DNA from: Thermus islandicus DSM 21543
Lineage (GTDB): Bacteria > Deinococcota > Deinococci > Deinococcales > Thermaceae
NCBI RefSeq assembly: GCF_000421625.1
Contig: NZ_ATXJ01000001.1
Location: forward strand, 62,001 to 126,000
Direction of reading: 5' to 3'
Length of the DNA stretch: 64,000 nt
The notes below the pieces were generated by a model. That model made no database searches. It was not told the DNA's origin and was given only the letters and a program-made list of their open reading frames with translations. The position numbers were made by a program, and so were the translations under genes. Positions within the stretch are counted from its first letter, which is position 1, and each line of letters begins with the position of its first letter. Positions 39,917 to 52,001 of the stretch are shown here, in pieces.

Positions 39917-40532
39917 GCTCAACCTCCTGCCCAAAACCCTCCGGCGCCGCGTGGAGCCGGGTTGGTGGCGTCTTGTGGCGAGCCTTTTGGCCCTGGTGGT
40001 CTTCCTCACCCTGGGCTTCCTCCACTACACCGCCTACACGGAGCTCTCCCTGGCCAAGGAGGAGCGGGACGCCCTGAGGGCCGAGGTGGAGGCCTTGAAG
40101 CCCTTTATAGCGGAGCAGAACCGGCTTGTGCGGGAAAGGAAGGCCCTCGAGGCCCTCCTCGCCATCCGGGAAGGCCTGCGCAAGGGGTTCGTGCCCTGGT
40201 CCGACTACCTGGCCGCCTTCATCGGGCAGATCCCCCGGGAGGGCGGGCGCTTCCCCGTGGCCCTCCGCTCCGTAGGCACCCGGGCCCTTTCCGAAGAGGA
40301 GGCGGCCAGGCAGGCGGAAAGCGGGGCCTTTGACGGCAAGCGGGTGCGGGTGGAGTTCTCCATCCAGGGGGAGGCCCTAAACCAGGCCGCCCTGGTGCGC
40401 TTCGTCCAGGCTTTTGAGGCCTCGCCCCGTTTCGGCATAGAGTTCCAGGGGGCTTCCCTGGATCCGAACCGGGGAACCTACACCTTTAGCGCCCGCGTGG
40501 GTGCCCTGGGAGGTGAGGAAGGTGCTCGCTAG
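39909..40532 (+). CDS. pilN: Type IV pilus assembly protein PilN
   Basis: A 207-residue inner-membrane protein. The conserved cytoplasmic motif IRLNLLP at the very N-terminus binds PilM. A single membrane helix (LVASLLALVVFLTLGFLHY) is followed by a coiled-coil and a periplasmic ferredoxin-like domain that pairs with PilO. The start is TTG at 39909, overlapping the pilM end by 8 nt; no better start includes the IRLNLLP motif. Confidence 0.93.
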   Translation: MIRLNLLPKTLRRRVEPGWWRLVASLLALVVFLTLGFLHYTAYTELSLAKEERDALRAEVEALKPFIAEQNRLVRERKALEALLAIREGLRKGFVPWSDYLAAFIGQIPREGGRFPVALRSVGTRALSEEEAARQAESGAFDGKRVRVEFSIQGEALNQAALVRFVQAFEASPRFGIEFQGASLDPNRGTYTFSARVGALGGEEGAR

Positions 40533-41118
40533 GTTGGGACAGCGGGAGTGGGCCCTCATCGCCATGGCCCTGACCCTAGTGGTGGCCCTCCTCTGGTACT
40601 TTCTCCTCATCGCCCCCTTGCGGCAGGAGACCGAGGCGGTGCGGCAGGAGATCGCGACCCTCATCCCCGAGCGGGACCGGGGCCGCCAGGCCCAGCGGGC
40701 CCTCCCCGAGCTCCGGGCGGCCATCGCCACCCTCCAGGCGGAAAGGCAGGCCTTCCTCCGGGCCCTGCCCAAGGAGGAGCGCCTCGCCCAGGTGCTCTCG
40801 GAGATCCTGGGGGAGGCCCAAAGGAGCGGGGTGGTGGTGCGCTCCTTCACCCGCTCCCCCACCTCGGCCCCGGTCCCGGAGGTGCGGGCGGTGAACCTGG
40901 CCCTTTCCCTCGAGGCCCCCTTCCCGGAGACCTTCGCCTACCTGCGGCGGCTGGAGGGCCTTTCCCGGTTCAGCTCCCTCTCCGGGCTCAACCTGAGCGT
41001 CCAAGGCCAAAGCCCCAACCCTCCCCTGGCCACCAGCCTCACCCTCACCCTCTACATGCTGGCCAAGGACCTCGAGGCCCAGGCCCCCCCCAAGACCGGG
41101 CAAGGAGGTGGACGGTGA
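40513..41118 (+). CDS. pilO: Type IV pilus assembly protein PilO
   Basis: About 201 residues. One membrane helix (ALIAMALTLVVALLWYFLL), then a coiled-coil (RQETEAVRQEIATLI) and a periplasmic domain that partners PilN and contacts the secretin part. The start is ambiguous: GTG codons occur at 40501, 40513 and 40522, all inside the pilN end. I favour 40513, behind GGGAG. Translational coupling with pilN and pilW is evident from the overlaps. Confidence 0.88.
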   Translation: MRKVLARLGQREWALIAMALTLVVALLWYFLLIAPLRQETEAVRQEIATLIPERDRGRQAQRALPELRAAIATLQAERQAFLRALPKEERLAQVLSEILGEAQRSGVVVRSFTRSPTSAPVPEVRAVNLALSLEAPFPETFAYLRRLEGLSRFSSLSGLNLSVQGQSPNPPLATSLTLTLYMLAKDLEAQAPPKTGQGGGR

Positions 41119-42044
41119 GAGAGGTCCTGGAGCGCCTTAACGCCGCTTGGAAGAACCTTCCCCAGTCCACCAAGCTCCTCCTGGCGGGGCTCCTTTTGGT
41201 CTCCGCCGTAAGCCTCTGGTACGTGGCCTTCTACCTCCCCTCCCAGGTCCCGGCGGCCACCCAAGCCCCCGCCCTCGAGCCCAGGGCCCCGGAGGCTCCC
41301 AAGGCCCTCGAGGCGCCCCCCATCCCCCCGCTGGCCGAGGGGACCGAAGCGCCCAAACCCTCCCCTTCCTCGCCCCAGACCCCGGCCCCCACCGCCCAAG
41401 AGGTCAAGCCCGCTCCCCTTCCCGTGCCCCAGGCCCGGCCGGAGAGCCCGCCCCCGAACCCCTTCGTTCCCCTTCTGGTGGAGGCCCCGCCCCCCGCTCC
41501 CCTGCCTGCCCCAAGCCCTACCCTCCGGCCCACCCCCGTGCCCCGGGGCGCCCCCGTGCGCGTAAGCCAGGGCACCCCCCTGCCCACCCCGAGCCTCTCC
41601 TCGGGGCCTACGCCCCTTCCAGGGAGCGCCGGGGCCCTCCCGCCCCCCAAGGTGGTGCGGCCCGCCCTCCCAGGGACACCGGGGCTCGGCCAAGGGAGCT
41701 ATCCCGAGTCCCCCGTGGCCCCGGAAGCCCCTGCCTCCCTGGTGGAGGCGCCCCTGCCCCAGGAAGCGGGCGGGGCTAGGGAGGCCCCTAAGCAGGCCCC
41801 GGCCAAGACCCCCCTCGAGGCCCTGGTGGAGGCCAAGGGCCTGAAGCTCTCGGGCACCCTTCTAGGCCCGGTGAGCGTGGCCATCCTGGAGAGCAGGGAA
41901 GGGTACCTGGTCCTCCCGGTGGGAAGCCCCATTCCCGGGAGCGAGGCGGTGGTCCGCCGCATAGAGGGCGACCGGGTGGTCCTCGCCCTCAAGGACGAAA
42001 CCTTGGAGATTCCCCTGGTAGCGCAAACCGGAGGTGAACGGTGA
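41115..42044 (+). CDS. pilW: Type IV pilus/secretin-associated protein PilW
   Basis: A 309-residue protein with one N-terminal membrane helix (STKLLLAGLLLVSAVSLWYVA), a very long Pro/Ala-rich linker (about residues 45-215) that could span the periplasm, and a small folded C-terminal domain (KLSGTLLGPVSVAILES...). It holds the position of PilP in proteobacteria and is known as PilW in Thermus, where it supports PilQ assembly. The GTG start overlaps the pilO stop as GTGA; its own stop overlaps pilQ in the same way. Confidence 0.85.
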   Translation: MREVLERLNAAWKNLPQSTKLLLAGLLLVSAVSLWYVAFYLPSQVPAATQAPALEPRAPEAPKALEAPPIPPLAEGTEAPKPSPSSPQTPAPTAQEVKPAPLPVPQARPESPPPNPFVPLLVEAPPPAPLPAPSPTLRPTPVPRGAPVRVSQGTPLPTPSLSSGPTPLPGSAGALPPPKVVRPALPGTPGLGQGSYPESPVAPEAPASLVEAPLPQEAGGAREAPKQAPAKTPLEALVEAKGLKLSGTLLGPVSVAILESREGYLVLPVGSPIPGSEAVVRRIEGDRVVLALKDETLEIPLVAQTGGER

Positions 42045-44305
42045 AAGGAACCCTTATCAAGCCCTGGGCCATGGCCCTCGTCGCCTTAGGCCTTTACGCC
42101 CTGGCGGGAAGCCTCCCGAACGAGCCCCGCTTTGAAGCCAAGGTCAACCTTCAGGTATCGGAAAGCCAGCTCAAGGCCGGGCTCACCCTGCCCCTGGACG
42201 TGGTCCTGGAGGCCCTGGCCAAGAGCGTGGGCCTCCAGCCCCTCATCTACCGGGCCTTTGACCCCACGGGGGACCCGGCCAAGGCCCAGCCCCCCCTGCC
42301 CAACGTCAAGCTGGACTTCCAGGGCAGGCCCTTCCGGGAGGTGTGGGACCTCCTCTTCGCCACCTACGGCACCCAGTACAACCTGGACTACCTCCTCCTG
42401 CCCCCGGACGTGGTGGTGGTGGCCCCCACCCAGGTGATCACCGCCTTGGTGGACGCCCCGAGCCGCGCCGGGGCCATGGAGCGTAAGCCCTACCTCGTGG
42501 GCATTCCCGAGATCGCCTACAAGCGCACCGAAACCGATGCCCAGGGGCAGACCCGCACCGTGGTCAACCTTGAGGGCGCCAAGGCTTGGGTCCAGAACGA
42601 CCTCCTCCCCTTCCTTTCCCGCGAGGCCGCCGGGCTCAACGTGAACTGGATCGTGGTGGAGGAAGGGGGAAGGCTCAAGGCCATCCTCTCGGTCCTCGCC
42701 ACCCCCGAACAGCACGCCCGCTTCTCCGACATCCTAAGGCGGGCCGGGATTGACTTCCGTCCCCTCCCGGCCCTGGCCCAGCCCAAGCCGCGGGTGGAAA
42801 GGACCTATGCCCTCAACTACGCCACCTTCCCCGAGCTCCTCGCCTTCCTCCAGAGCCAGGTGCCCGGGGCCCAGGTGAGCGTGGTGCCCACCGATCCTAA
42901 AAAGGCGGTGGTGCTGGCCACCGAGGAGGACCATGCCCGCCTTGCCGAGCTCCTCAAGGCCGCCGACGCCCCCAAGACCGTGCGCCGGGTCTACGCCCTC
43001 CAGAACCTCACCTTTGAGGAGGCCCAGGCCCGCCTCAAGCCCTTCCTGGAGAAGGAGCTTAAGGCAGCCCGCCTGGAGAGCGTCCCCGGCAACCCCAAGG
43101 CCCTCCTCCTCGAGGCCACAGAGGCCGACCAGGCCTTCTTCGCCGAGGTCCTGAAGGCCGCCGACGTGGTGAGCCAGGCGGCCCCGCCCAAGGAAACCAC
43201 CGTGCGGCGCCTCTACCCCTTGCGCTTCGCCGACGCCGAGAAGGTGGCCCCCTTCCTCGCCCGGGAGGTGCCGGGGATCGTGGTGCAGACCGTCCCGGGC
43301 CAGCCCGTCCTCTCGGTGCGGGGCACGGAGAAGCAGCTGGCCGAGGTGGAAAGCCTCCTCGCCCAGATTGACCGCGCCCCCGAGCAGGGGCCGCCCGTCT
43401 TCCAGCGGGCCTACCAGCTCTCCAACGCTAAGGCCAGCGAGCTCGCCAAGGTCCTCCAGGAGGCCCTGCAGGCACAGAAGGCCCAGGCCCCCCAAGGGGA
43501 AAAGCCCCAGGCGCCGCCCCGCCAGGCCACGGTGGTGGCGGATGAGCGCACCAACACCCTGATCGTGACGGGCACCCAGGAGGAGCTCGCCCTGGTGGAG
43601 GGCCTCATCCCCAAGCTGGACCAGGCGGTGCCCCAGGTGGCCTTGAGGGTGCGCATCCAGGAGGTGCAGTCCAACCTCACCCGCAGCCTCGGCATTAAGT
43701 GGAACACCATCGCCGGGGGAAACGTGGTGGCCAGCATCCTGGACTCGGGCCTCTCCCTCATCTTTGACGCCACCCGAAGCCTCGCCGCCCTCAACATCGT
43801 GGCCACCCTGGATGCCCTCCAGCGCCAGGGGCTTTCCCGGGCCCTGCGGGACGTGAACCAGACCGTGCTCAACAACCAGACCGCCCGGCTCCAGTCCGGC
43901 GAGACCTTCCTCATCCGCCGGGTGGTGGGCAACCAGGTGGAGCGGGTGCCCTTTGACATCGGCATCATCGTGGAGGTGACCCCGCAGATCACCGCCGACG
44001 GCCAGATCCTCCTCAACCTCAAGGCCGAGGTCTCGGGGAACGTCCAAAGGAACCCCGTGGACGGGGACGTGGACCGCTTCACCAAACAGGTGGTGACCAC
44101 CACCCTAAGGGTCAAGGACGGCCAGACCGTGGTCCTGGGCGGCCTCACCTCCCAGGAGAACAACCAGACCGTCCAGGGGGTGCCCCTCCTCATGGACATC
44201 CCCTTGATCGGGGAGCTTTTCAAGCAGCGCACGGGGGAGACCACGGACCGGGAGCTCCTCGTGGTCATCACCGCCGACATCCTCAAGGAGGCGCAGAGGC
44301 CCTGA
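42041..44305 (+). CDS. pilQ: Secretin PilQ
   Basis: A 754-residue outer-membrane secretin through which pili extend and DNA enters. An N-terminal signal-like segment (GTLIKPWAMALVALGLYALA) precedes several N-domains with repeated beta-alpha folds (VERTYALNYATFPELLAFL, VRRVYALQNLTFEEAQARL, VRRLYPLRFADAEKVAPFL), giving the long periplasmic stack seen in Thermus PilQ. The C-terminal secretin pore has VALRVRIQEVQSN and DGQTVVLGGLTSQENNQTVQGVPLL. GTG start within GTGA. Last gene of the operon, followed by a hairpin. Confidence 0.95.
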   Translation: MKGTLIKPWAMALVALGLYALAGSLPNEPRFEAKVNLQVSESQLKAGLTLPLDVVLEALAKSVGLQPLIYRAFDPTGDPAKAQPPLPNVKLDFQGRPFREVWDLLFATYGTQYNLDYLLLPPDVVVVAPTQVITALVDAPSRAGAMERKPYLVGIPEIAYKRTETDAQGQTRTVVNLEGAKAWVQNDLLPFLSREAAGLNVNWIVVEEGGRLKAILSVLATPEQHARFSDILRRAGIDFRPLPALAQPKPRVERTYALNYATFPELLAFLQSQVPGAQVSVVPTDPKKAVVLATEEDHARLAELLKAADAPKTVRRVYALQNLTFEEAQARLKPFLEKELKAARLESVPGNPKALLLEATEADQAFFAEVLKAADVVSQAAPPKETTVRRLYPLRFADAEKVAPFLAREVPGIVVQTVPGQPVLSVRGTEKQLAEVESLLAQIDRAPEQGPPVFQRAYQLSNAKASELAKVLQEALQAQKAQAPQGEKPQAPPRQATVVADERTNTLIVTGTQEELALVEGLIPKLDQAVPQVALRVRIQEVQSNLTRSLGIKWNTIAGGNVVASILDSGLSLIFDATRSLAALNIVATLDALQRQGLSRALRDVNQTVLNNQTARLQSGETFLIRRVVGNQVERVPFDIGIIVEVTPQITADGQILLNLKAEVSGNVQRNPVDGDVDRFTKQVVTTTLRVKDGQTVVLGGLTSQENNQTVQGVPLLMDIPLIGELFKQRTGETTDRELLVVITADILKEAQRP

Positions 44306-44321
44306 GCCCCCAAGGGGTCCT

Positions 44322-44350
44322 GGGGCCGGGGGTGGTTTTACCCCGGCCCC
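44322..44350 (+). terminator. Hairpin after pilQ
   Basis: GGGGCCGGGG (44322-44331), loop GTGGTTTTA, CCCCGGCCCC (44341-44350): a perfect 10-bp stem 16 nt after the stop, followed by TTCCCT. It probably ends most pil transcripts just before the aroC promoter. Confidence 0.65.
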
Positions 44351-44355
44351 TTCCC

Positions 44356-44361
44356 TACAAT
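44356..44361 (+). promoter_or_regulatory. -10 box of aroC, leaderless type
   Basis: TACAAT, 6 nt before the aroC ATG. The -35 region is covered by the terminator-like hairpin and is weak. Confidence 0.65.
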
Positions 44362-44367
44362 GGGCCC

Positions 44368-45519
44368 ATGAGGTTCCTCACCGCAGGCGAGTCCCACGGG
44401 CCCGAGCTCCTCGCCATCATTGAGGGGCTTCCCTCCGGGCTTCCCCTCACGGAGGAGGACATCAACCCCTGGCTGGAGAAGCGGCAGCAGGGCTACGGGC
44501 GGGGCCGACGCATGGCCATTGAGCGGGATCGGGTGGAGTTCCGCGCTGGCGTAAGGGCCGGGCGCACCACGGGGGCCCCCGTGGCCCTGGCCATCCGGAA
44601 CGCCGACTTCAAAAACTGGGTGGAGATCATGGACCCGGCCCCGGGGAACGAGCCCCGCAAAAGGGCCCTCACCGCCCCGAGGCCGGGCCACGCCGACCTC
44701 CCTGGGGGCCTCAAGTACGGGCACAAGGACCTGAGGGACGTCCTGGAAAGGGCGAGCGCCCGGGAGACCGCCATGCGGGTAGCGGTGGGGGCGGTGGCCC
44801 TCAAGCTCCTCGCCCTCCTTGGGGTGGAGGGGGTGGGGTACGTGGCCGGGATGGCCGGGGTGTGGAGCCGCATCCCCTTCTCCTGGGAGCTTCTGCCCCG
44901 CATAGAGGCGAGCCCGGTGCGCATGACCGACCCCGAGGCCGAGGCCGAGGTGATCCGGCGCGTGGACCAGGCCAAGGCGGAGGGGGACACCCTAGGGGGC
45001 GTCATTGAGGCCCGCTTCCGGGGGCTCGTGCCGGGCCTTGGAAGCCACGTCCACTGGGACCGGAAGCTGGACGGCCGCCTGGCCCAGATGGCCCTCTCCA
45101 TCCCCGCGGTCAAGGGGGTGGAGATCGGCCCCGCCTTTGAGAACGCCATGAAGCGGGGCTCGGAGGTCCACGACCCCATCTACTGGAGCCCGGAAAGGGG
45201 CTTTCACCGCGAGACCAACCGGGCCGGGGGGCTGGAAGGGGGCATGACCACGGGGGAAGAGCTCGTCCTCCGCGCTGCCCTCAAGCCCATCGCCACCCTG
45301 ATGCGGCCCCTTCCCACCGTGGACGTGGTGACCCACGAGCCCAAGGAAGCCGCCAGGGAGAGAAGCGACACCACCGCGGTCCCGGCGGCAAGCGTCATCC
45401 TCTGCGCCCTCTCGGCCATCGTCCTGGCCCAGGCCTACCTGGAGAAGTTCGGGGGGGACACCCTCGAGGAGGTCCAGGAGCGGGTGGCCCGCTACCGGGA
45501 GCGGGTGCGCGCCTACTGA
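44368..45519 (+). CDS. aroC: Chorismate synthase
   Basis: 383 residues. The enzyme makes chorismate from EPSP using reduced FMN, the last step of the common aromatic pathway. MRFLTAGESHGPELLAIIEG, GRGRRMAIERDRVEFRAGV, RPGHADLPGGLKYGHKDLRD and the FMN-site SDTTAVPAASVI region are intact. The ATG at 44368 follows a leaderless TACAAT; a frame extension upstream runs through the terminator and is not used. Starts the aroC-aroK-aroB group. Confidence 0.97.
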   Translation: MRFLTAGESHGPELLAIIEGLPSGLPLTEEDINPWLEKRQQGYGRGRRMAIERDRVEFRAGVRAGRTTGAPVALAIRNADFKNWVEIMDPAPGNEPRKRALTAPRPGHADLPGGLKYGHKDLRDVLERASARETAMRVAVGAVALKLLALLGVEGVGYVAGMAGVWSRIPFSWELLPRIEASPVRMTDPEAEAEVIRRVDQAKAEGDTLGGVIEARFRGLVPGLGSHVHWDRKLDGRLAQMALSIPAVKGVEIGPAFENAMKRGSEVHDPIYWSPERGFHRETNRAGGLEGGMTTGEELVLRAALKPIATLMRPLPTVDVVTHEPKEAARERSDTTAVPAASVILCALSAIVLAQAYLEKFGGDTLEEVQERVARYRERVRAY

Positions 45520-45524
45520 GCCCC

Positions 45525-48519
<2,995 letters not shown>

Positions 48520-48525
48520 GGGCCC

Positions 48526-48900
48526 ATGATCGTGGCCCTGGGCGCTGACCTGGTGGAGATCGCCCGCGTGGAGAGGCTTTTCGCCCGCCACGGGGAAAGG
48601 GCCTTAAGGCGGCTTTTCCACGAGGAGGAGGCGGCCTACGCCCTCGCCCGCCAAAACCCCTTCCCGAGCCTCGCCGCCCGCCTCGCCGCCAAGGAGGCCT
48701 TCCAGAAGTGCTGGCCGGAAGGCCTCGCCTGGCGGGATGTCTGGGTGGGGATGGAAGGGAAAAAGCCCGTCCTCCGCTTCGCCCCTTCCCTGGGGAGACG
48801 CCTGGAAGAGGCGGGCCTCCTCGCCCACCTCACCCTAAGCCACGAGCGGGCCTACGCCCTCGCCGTGGTGGTCTTGGTCAAGGGACGAGGCGAAGGATAA
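48526..48900 (+). CDS. acpS: Holo-[acyl-carrier-protein] synthase
   Basis: A 124-residue phosphopantetheinyl transferase that activates acyl carrier protein for fatty acid synthesis. The Mg-binding ALGADLVEIARVERL and the second motif SLAARLAAKEAFQKC (Glu) are present; LTLSHERAYALAVVVL closes the fold. The ATG follows a leaderless TACCAT. Its 3' end overlaps the convergent DUF4870 gene by 23 nt. Confidence 0.93.
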   Translation: MIVALGADLVEIARVERLFARHGERALRRLFHEEEAAYALARQNPFPSLAARLAAKEAFQKCWPEGLAWRDVWVGMEGKKPVLRFAPSLGRRLEEAGLLAHLTLSHERAYALAVVVLVKGRGEG

Positions 48901-49237
48901 GGGCGTAGCGGTACCCCTCTCCCCGACCGGCGGCGAGGGCCCCCATCACCATGTTGTAGAGGGCGAGGCCCAAGAGGAAAACCCCGAGGGGGAGGACCAG
49001 GACCAGCCCCACCACGGTCAGGGCCAGAAGGAGGAGGAAAAGCCCGTAGAGGGTGTAGCTGATCTGTCCGTTCAGGGATTCCTTGGCGTGGGCCTGGACG
49101 AAGGGGCTCCTCGGCCCCCAGAGGAGGATGGCGAGGGGAAGGAGGATCTGGCCGATGAGGACGAAGTACCCCACCAGGGGGGCGAGGTGGGCCACCGCGG
49201 CCCAGGTGCGGTCCCTGTCGGTCTGAGGAGCATCCAT
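48878..49237 (-). CDS. DUF4870 membrane protein
   Basis: A 119-residue inner-membrane protein with about three helices: LAPLVGYFVLIGQILLPLAI, an HAKESLNGQISYTLYGLFLL stretch and the final VVGLVLVLPLGVFLLGLALY. The pattern HxKExLNxQISY is the hallmark of DUF4870/Tic20-like proteins, whose role is unknown. The ATG lies 7 nt after TAGGCT (49245-49250, minus), so it is probably leaderless. Confidence 0.8.
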   Translation of the reverse strand: MDAPQTDRDRTWAAVAHLAPLVGYFVLIGQILLPLAILLWGPRSPFVQAHAKESLNGQISYTLYGLFLLLLALTVVGLVLVLPLGVFLLGLALYNMVMGALAAGRGEGYRYALILRLVP

Positions 49238-49311
49238 GGCGGAGAGCCTACCCCAGGTGGGCCGCCTTCTGCAAGGGGCACCCCTTTGGGGTTGTGGTAG
49301 CCTTGTTCTTT

Positions 49312-51546
49312 GTGCGGGATGTCCTCGAGGTCCTGGAGTTCCCGAGGGTGCGAGCCCTTCTCGCGGAGCGGGCCAAGACCCCCTTGGGGCGGGAGCTTGC
49401 CCTGAGCCTCTCCCCCCTCTCCCGCGAGGAGGCGGAAAGGCGCCACCAGCTCACCCAGGAGGCCTTAAGCTACCCCTACGCCCTCCCCGAGGCCGGGGCC
49501 CTGAGGGAGGCCTACCAGAGGGCAGTCCAGGGGGCGAGGCTTTCGGGCCCTGAGCTCCTAAAGGCGGCCCAGGTCCTGGAGGAGGCCATGGGCCTCAAGG
49601 CGGAGCTCCTTCCCCTCGGGAACGCCCTGAGCCAGGTGGCGGAGGGCATCGCCGACCACGAGGCCTTCCTCGCCCGGGTGAGGAAGGCCCTGGACGAGGA
49701 GGGGGCGGTGAAGGACGAGGCCAGCCCCCGCCTCCTGCAGATCCGCCGGGAGCTCAACCCCCTGCGCCAGGAGATCCTGAACCGCCTCTACGCCCTTATG
49801 GACCGGCACCGGGAGGCTGTCCAGGACCGCTTCGTCACCCTAAGGCGGGAACGCTACTGCATCCCCGTACGGGTCGGGATGGCCCAGAGGATCCCCGGAA
49901 TCCTCCTGGACGAGTCCGAGTCCGGGGCCACCCTCTTCGTGGAGCCCCTCTCCGTGATCAAGCTCAACAACCGCCTCTACGCCCTGCGGCTGGAGGAGGA
50001 GGAGGAGGTGAACCGCATTCTGCGGGAGCTCTCCGAGCGCCTGGCCCAGGACCCGGGGGTGCCGGGGACGCTGGGGGCTTTGGGCCTTCTGGACCTCGTC
50101 CAGGCCCAGGCGGCCCTGAGCAGGGACCTCGGGCTCTCCCGGCCCCGGTTCGGGGAGCGCTACGAGCTCGGGGAGGCCTTCCATCCCCTCATAGAAAACC
50201 CGGTGAGGAACAGCTTCGCCCTGGACGAGGAGCGCCGCCTCCTCCTCATCTCCGGGCCCAACATGGGGGGGAAGACCGCCCTCCTCAAGGCCCTGGGCCT
50301 CGCCGTCCTCATGGCCCAGTCCGGCCTCTTCGTGGCGGCCAGGCGGGCCACCCTGGCCTGGCCCGACCGGGTGTATGCCGACATCGGGGACGAGCAGTCG
50401 CTGCAGGAGAGCCTATCCACCTTCGCCGGGCACCTCCGGCGCCTGAAGGAGATGCTGGAGGGGGCCACGCAGGGGAGCCTCGTCCTCATTGACGAGCTGG
50501 GGAGCGGCACCGACCCCGAGGAGGGGGCGGCCCTCTCCCAGGCCATCCTCGAGGCCCTCCTGGAGCGGGGGGTCAAGGGGATGGTCACCACCCACCTCTC
50601 CCCCCTGAAGGCCTTCGCCCAGGGGAGGGAGGGGATTCTGAACGCCTCCATGCGCTTTGACCTCGAGGCCTTGCGCCCCACCTACGAGCTCGTCCTGGGG
50701 GTGCCGGGCCGGAGCTACGCCCTTTCCATCGCCAGGAGGCTCGCCCTGCCCGAAGGGGTCCTCAAGCGGGCCGAGGCCCTCCTCCCCGAGGGGGGGAGGC
50801 TCGAGGCCCTCCTGGAGGAGCTGGAAAGGGAAAGGCTTCGCCTGGAGGAGGAGAGGCGGCGCCTGGAGGAGGCGCTCAGGGAGGCCGAGGCCCTGAGGCA
50901 ACGGCTGGAGGCCCGGGAAAGGGGGTTTGAGGAGGAAAGGAAGAGGCGCCTGGAGGCCCTGGAGGAGGAGGTGCGGGCCGAACTGCGCAGGGTGGAGGCC
51001 GAGCTCAAGGCCCTCAAGGAGAAGGCCCGGACCGAGGGCAAGCGGGACGCGCTCCGGGAGCTCATGGCCCTCAAGGAGCGGTACGCCAGGAAGGCCCCGC
51101 CCCCACCCCCCCCGGACCTGGCCCCGGGGCAGGCGGTGGAAATCCCCTCTCTGGGCAAACGGGGCCGGGTGCTGGAGCTAAAGGGGGAGGAGGCCTTGGT
51201 CCAGGTGGGCCCGGTGAAGATGCGCTTCAAGGCCAAGGAGCTTCGGCCCCTCCTCGAGGCGGAATCCCCCAAACCTCTCCTCGCCAAACCCCGCCGGGAG
51301 GTGAGGGAGGTGGACCTCCGGGGCCTCACGGTGGAGGAGGCCCTCCTGGAGGTGAATAGCGCCCTGGAAGAGGCCCGCGCCCTGGGGCTTCCCACCCTCC
51401 GCCTCCTTCACGGAAAGGGCACGGGGGCCCTGCGCCAGGCCATCCGGGAGGCCCTGCGCAAGGACAAGCGGGTGGAAAGCCTCGCCGACGCGCCGCCCCA
51501 CGAGGGGGGACACGGGGTCACGGTGGTGTTCCTCAAGGACTCCTAG
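49312..51546 (+). CDS. mutS2: MutS2 endonuclease/ATPase
   Basis: 744 residues, the same length as T. thermophilus MutS2 as I remember it, which decides for the GTG at 49312 (MRDVLEVLEF) over upstream codons. MutS-like core with Walker A LISGPNMGGKTALLKALGLA (about residue 316), LIDELGSGTDPEEGAAL and THLSPLKAFA; a long coiled-coil (about 500-600); and a C-terminal Smr nuclease domain VDLRGLTVEEALLEV...LLHGKGTGALRQAI. It lacks the mismatch-binding domain of MutS. Related proteins suppress homologous recombination or rescue collided ribosomes. A TAGCCT lies 8 nt upstream of the start. Confidence 0.95.
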   Translation: MRDVLEVLEFPRVRALLAERAKTPLGRELALSLSPLSREEAERRHQLTQEALSYPYALPEAGALREAYQRAVQGARLSGPELLKAAQVLEEAMGLKAELLPLGNALSQVAEGIADHEAFLARVRKALDEEGAVKDEASPRLLQIRRELNPLRQEILNRLYALMDRHREAVQDRFVTLRRERYCIPVRVGMAQRIPGILLDESESGATLFVEPLSVIKLNNRLYALRLEEEEEVNRILRELSERLAQDPGVPGTLGALGLLDLVQAQAALSRDLGLSRPRFGERYELGEAFHPLIENPVRNSFALDEERRLLLISGPNMGGKTALLKALGLAVLMAQSGLFVAARRATLAWPDRVYADIGDEQSLQESLSTFAGHLRRLKEMLEGATQGSLVLIDELGSGTDPEEGAALSQAILEALLERGVKGMVTTHLSPLKAFAQGREGILNASMRFDLEALRPTYELVLGVPGRSYALSIARRLALPEGVLKRAEALLPEGGRLEALLEELERERLRLEEERRRLEEALREAEALRQRLEARERGFEEERKRRLEALEEEVRAELRRVEAELKALKEKARTEGKRDALRELMALKERYARKAPPPPPPDLAPGQAVEIPSLGKRGRVLELKGEEALVQVGPVKMRFKAKELRPLLEAESPKPLLAKPRREVREVDLRGLTVEEALLEVNSALEEARALGLPTLRLLHGKGTGALRQAIREALRKDKRVESLADAPPHEGGHGVTVVFLKDS

Positions 51547-51980
51547 CGAAACAGGGTGAGAACCCCAAGAACCACCGCAATCGCCGTGAAGTAGAGCATG
51601 GCCTTGTTGAAGGCCGTGTTGATCTCGCCCTTCACCTCCTGGCGAAGCCCAGAGATCTCGGCCTTCACCTCCTGCCTTAGGCCATTGAACTTTTCCTCCA
51701 TCTCCTGCCGAAGGCCGGCGATCTCACCCTTCACCTCCTGCCGGAGGCCGTTAAACCCCTCCTCCATCCCCTGCCGAAGGCCAGAGATCTCCCCCTTCAC
51801 CTCCTGCCGGAGGCCGTTGAACCTCTCCTCCATCCCTTGGCGGAGCCCGGAGATCTCGGCCTTCACCTCCTGGCGGAGAAGGTCTATCCTCGCCTCCAGA
51901 GCGGACACCCGGTCGGGGAGGACGGCCATCACGCCCTCCACGATGCCCTCCAGCTTGTAGAGGCGTTCCTCTAGGGTCAT
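51543..51980 (-). CDS. Tail-anchored coiled-coil repeat protein
   Basis: 145 residues. Four copies of a 22-residue unit of the form LRQEVKxEISGLRQxMEExFNG build a long coiled-coil, followed by one membrane helix near the C-terminus (MLYFTAIAVVLGVLTLF). The matching DNA shows 66-nt near-repeats, so copy number could vary between strains. It resembles phage- and plasmid-type coiled-coil DUF1640-like proteins; function unknown. Its TAG shares CTAG with the mutS2 stop. A TATCCT lies 9 nt before the ATG. Confidence 0.75.
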   Translation of the reverse strand: MTLEERLYKLEGIVEGVMAVLPDRVSALEARIDLLRQEVKAEISGLRQGMEERFNGLRQEVKGEISGLRQGMEEGFNGLRQEVKGEIAGLRQEMEEKFNGLRQEVKAEISGLRQEVKGEINTAFNKAMLYFTAIAVVLGVLTLFR

Positions 51981-52001
51981 CTGGCTTTCAGGATAGCAGA
52001 A

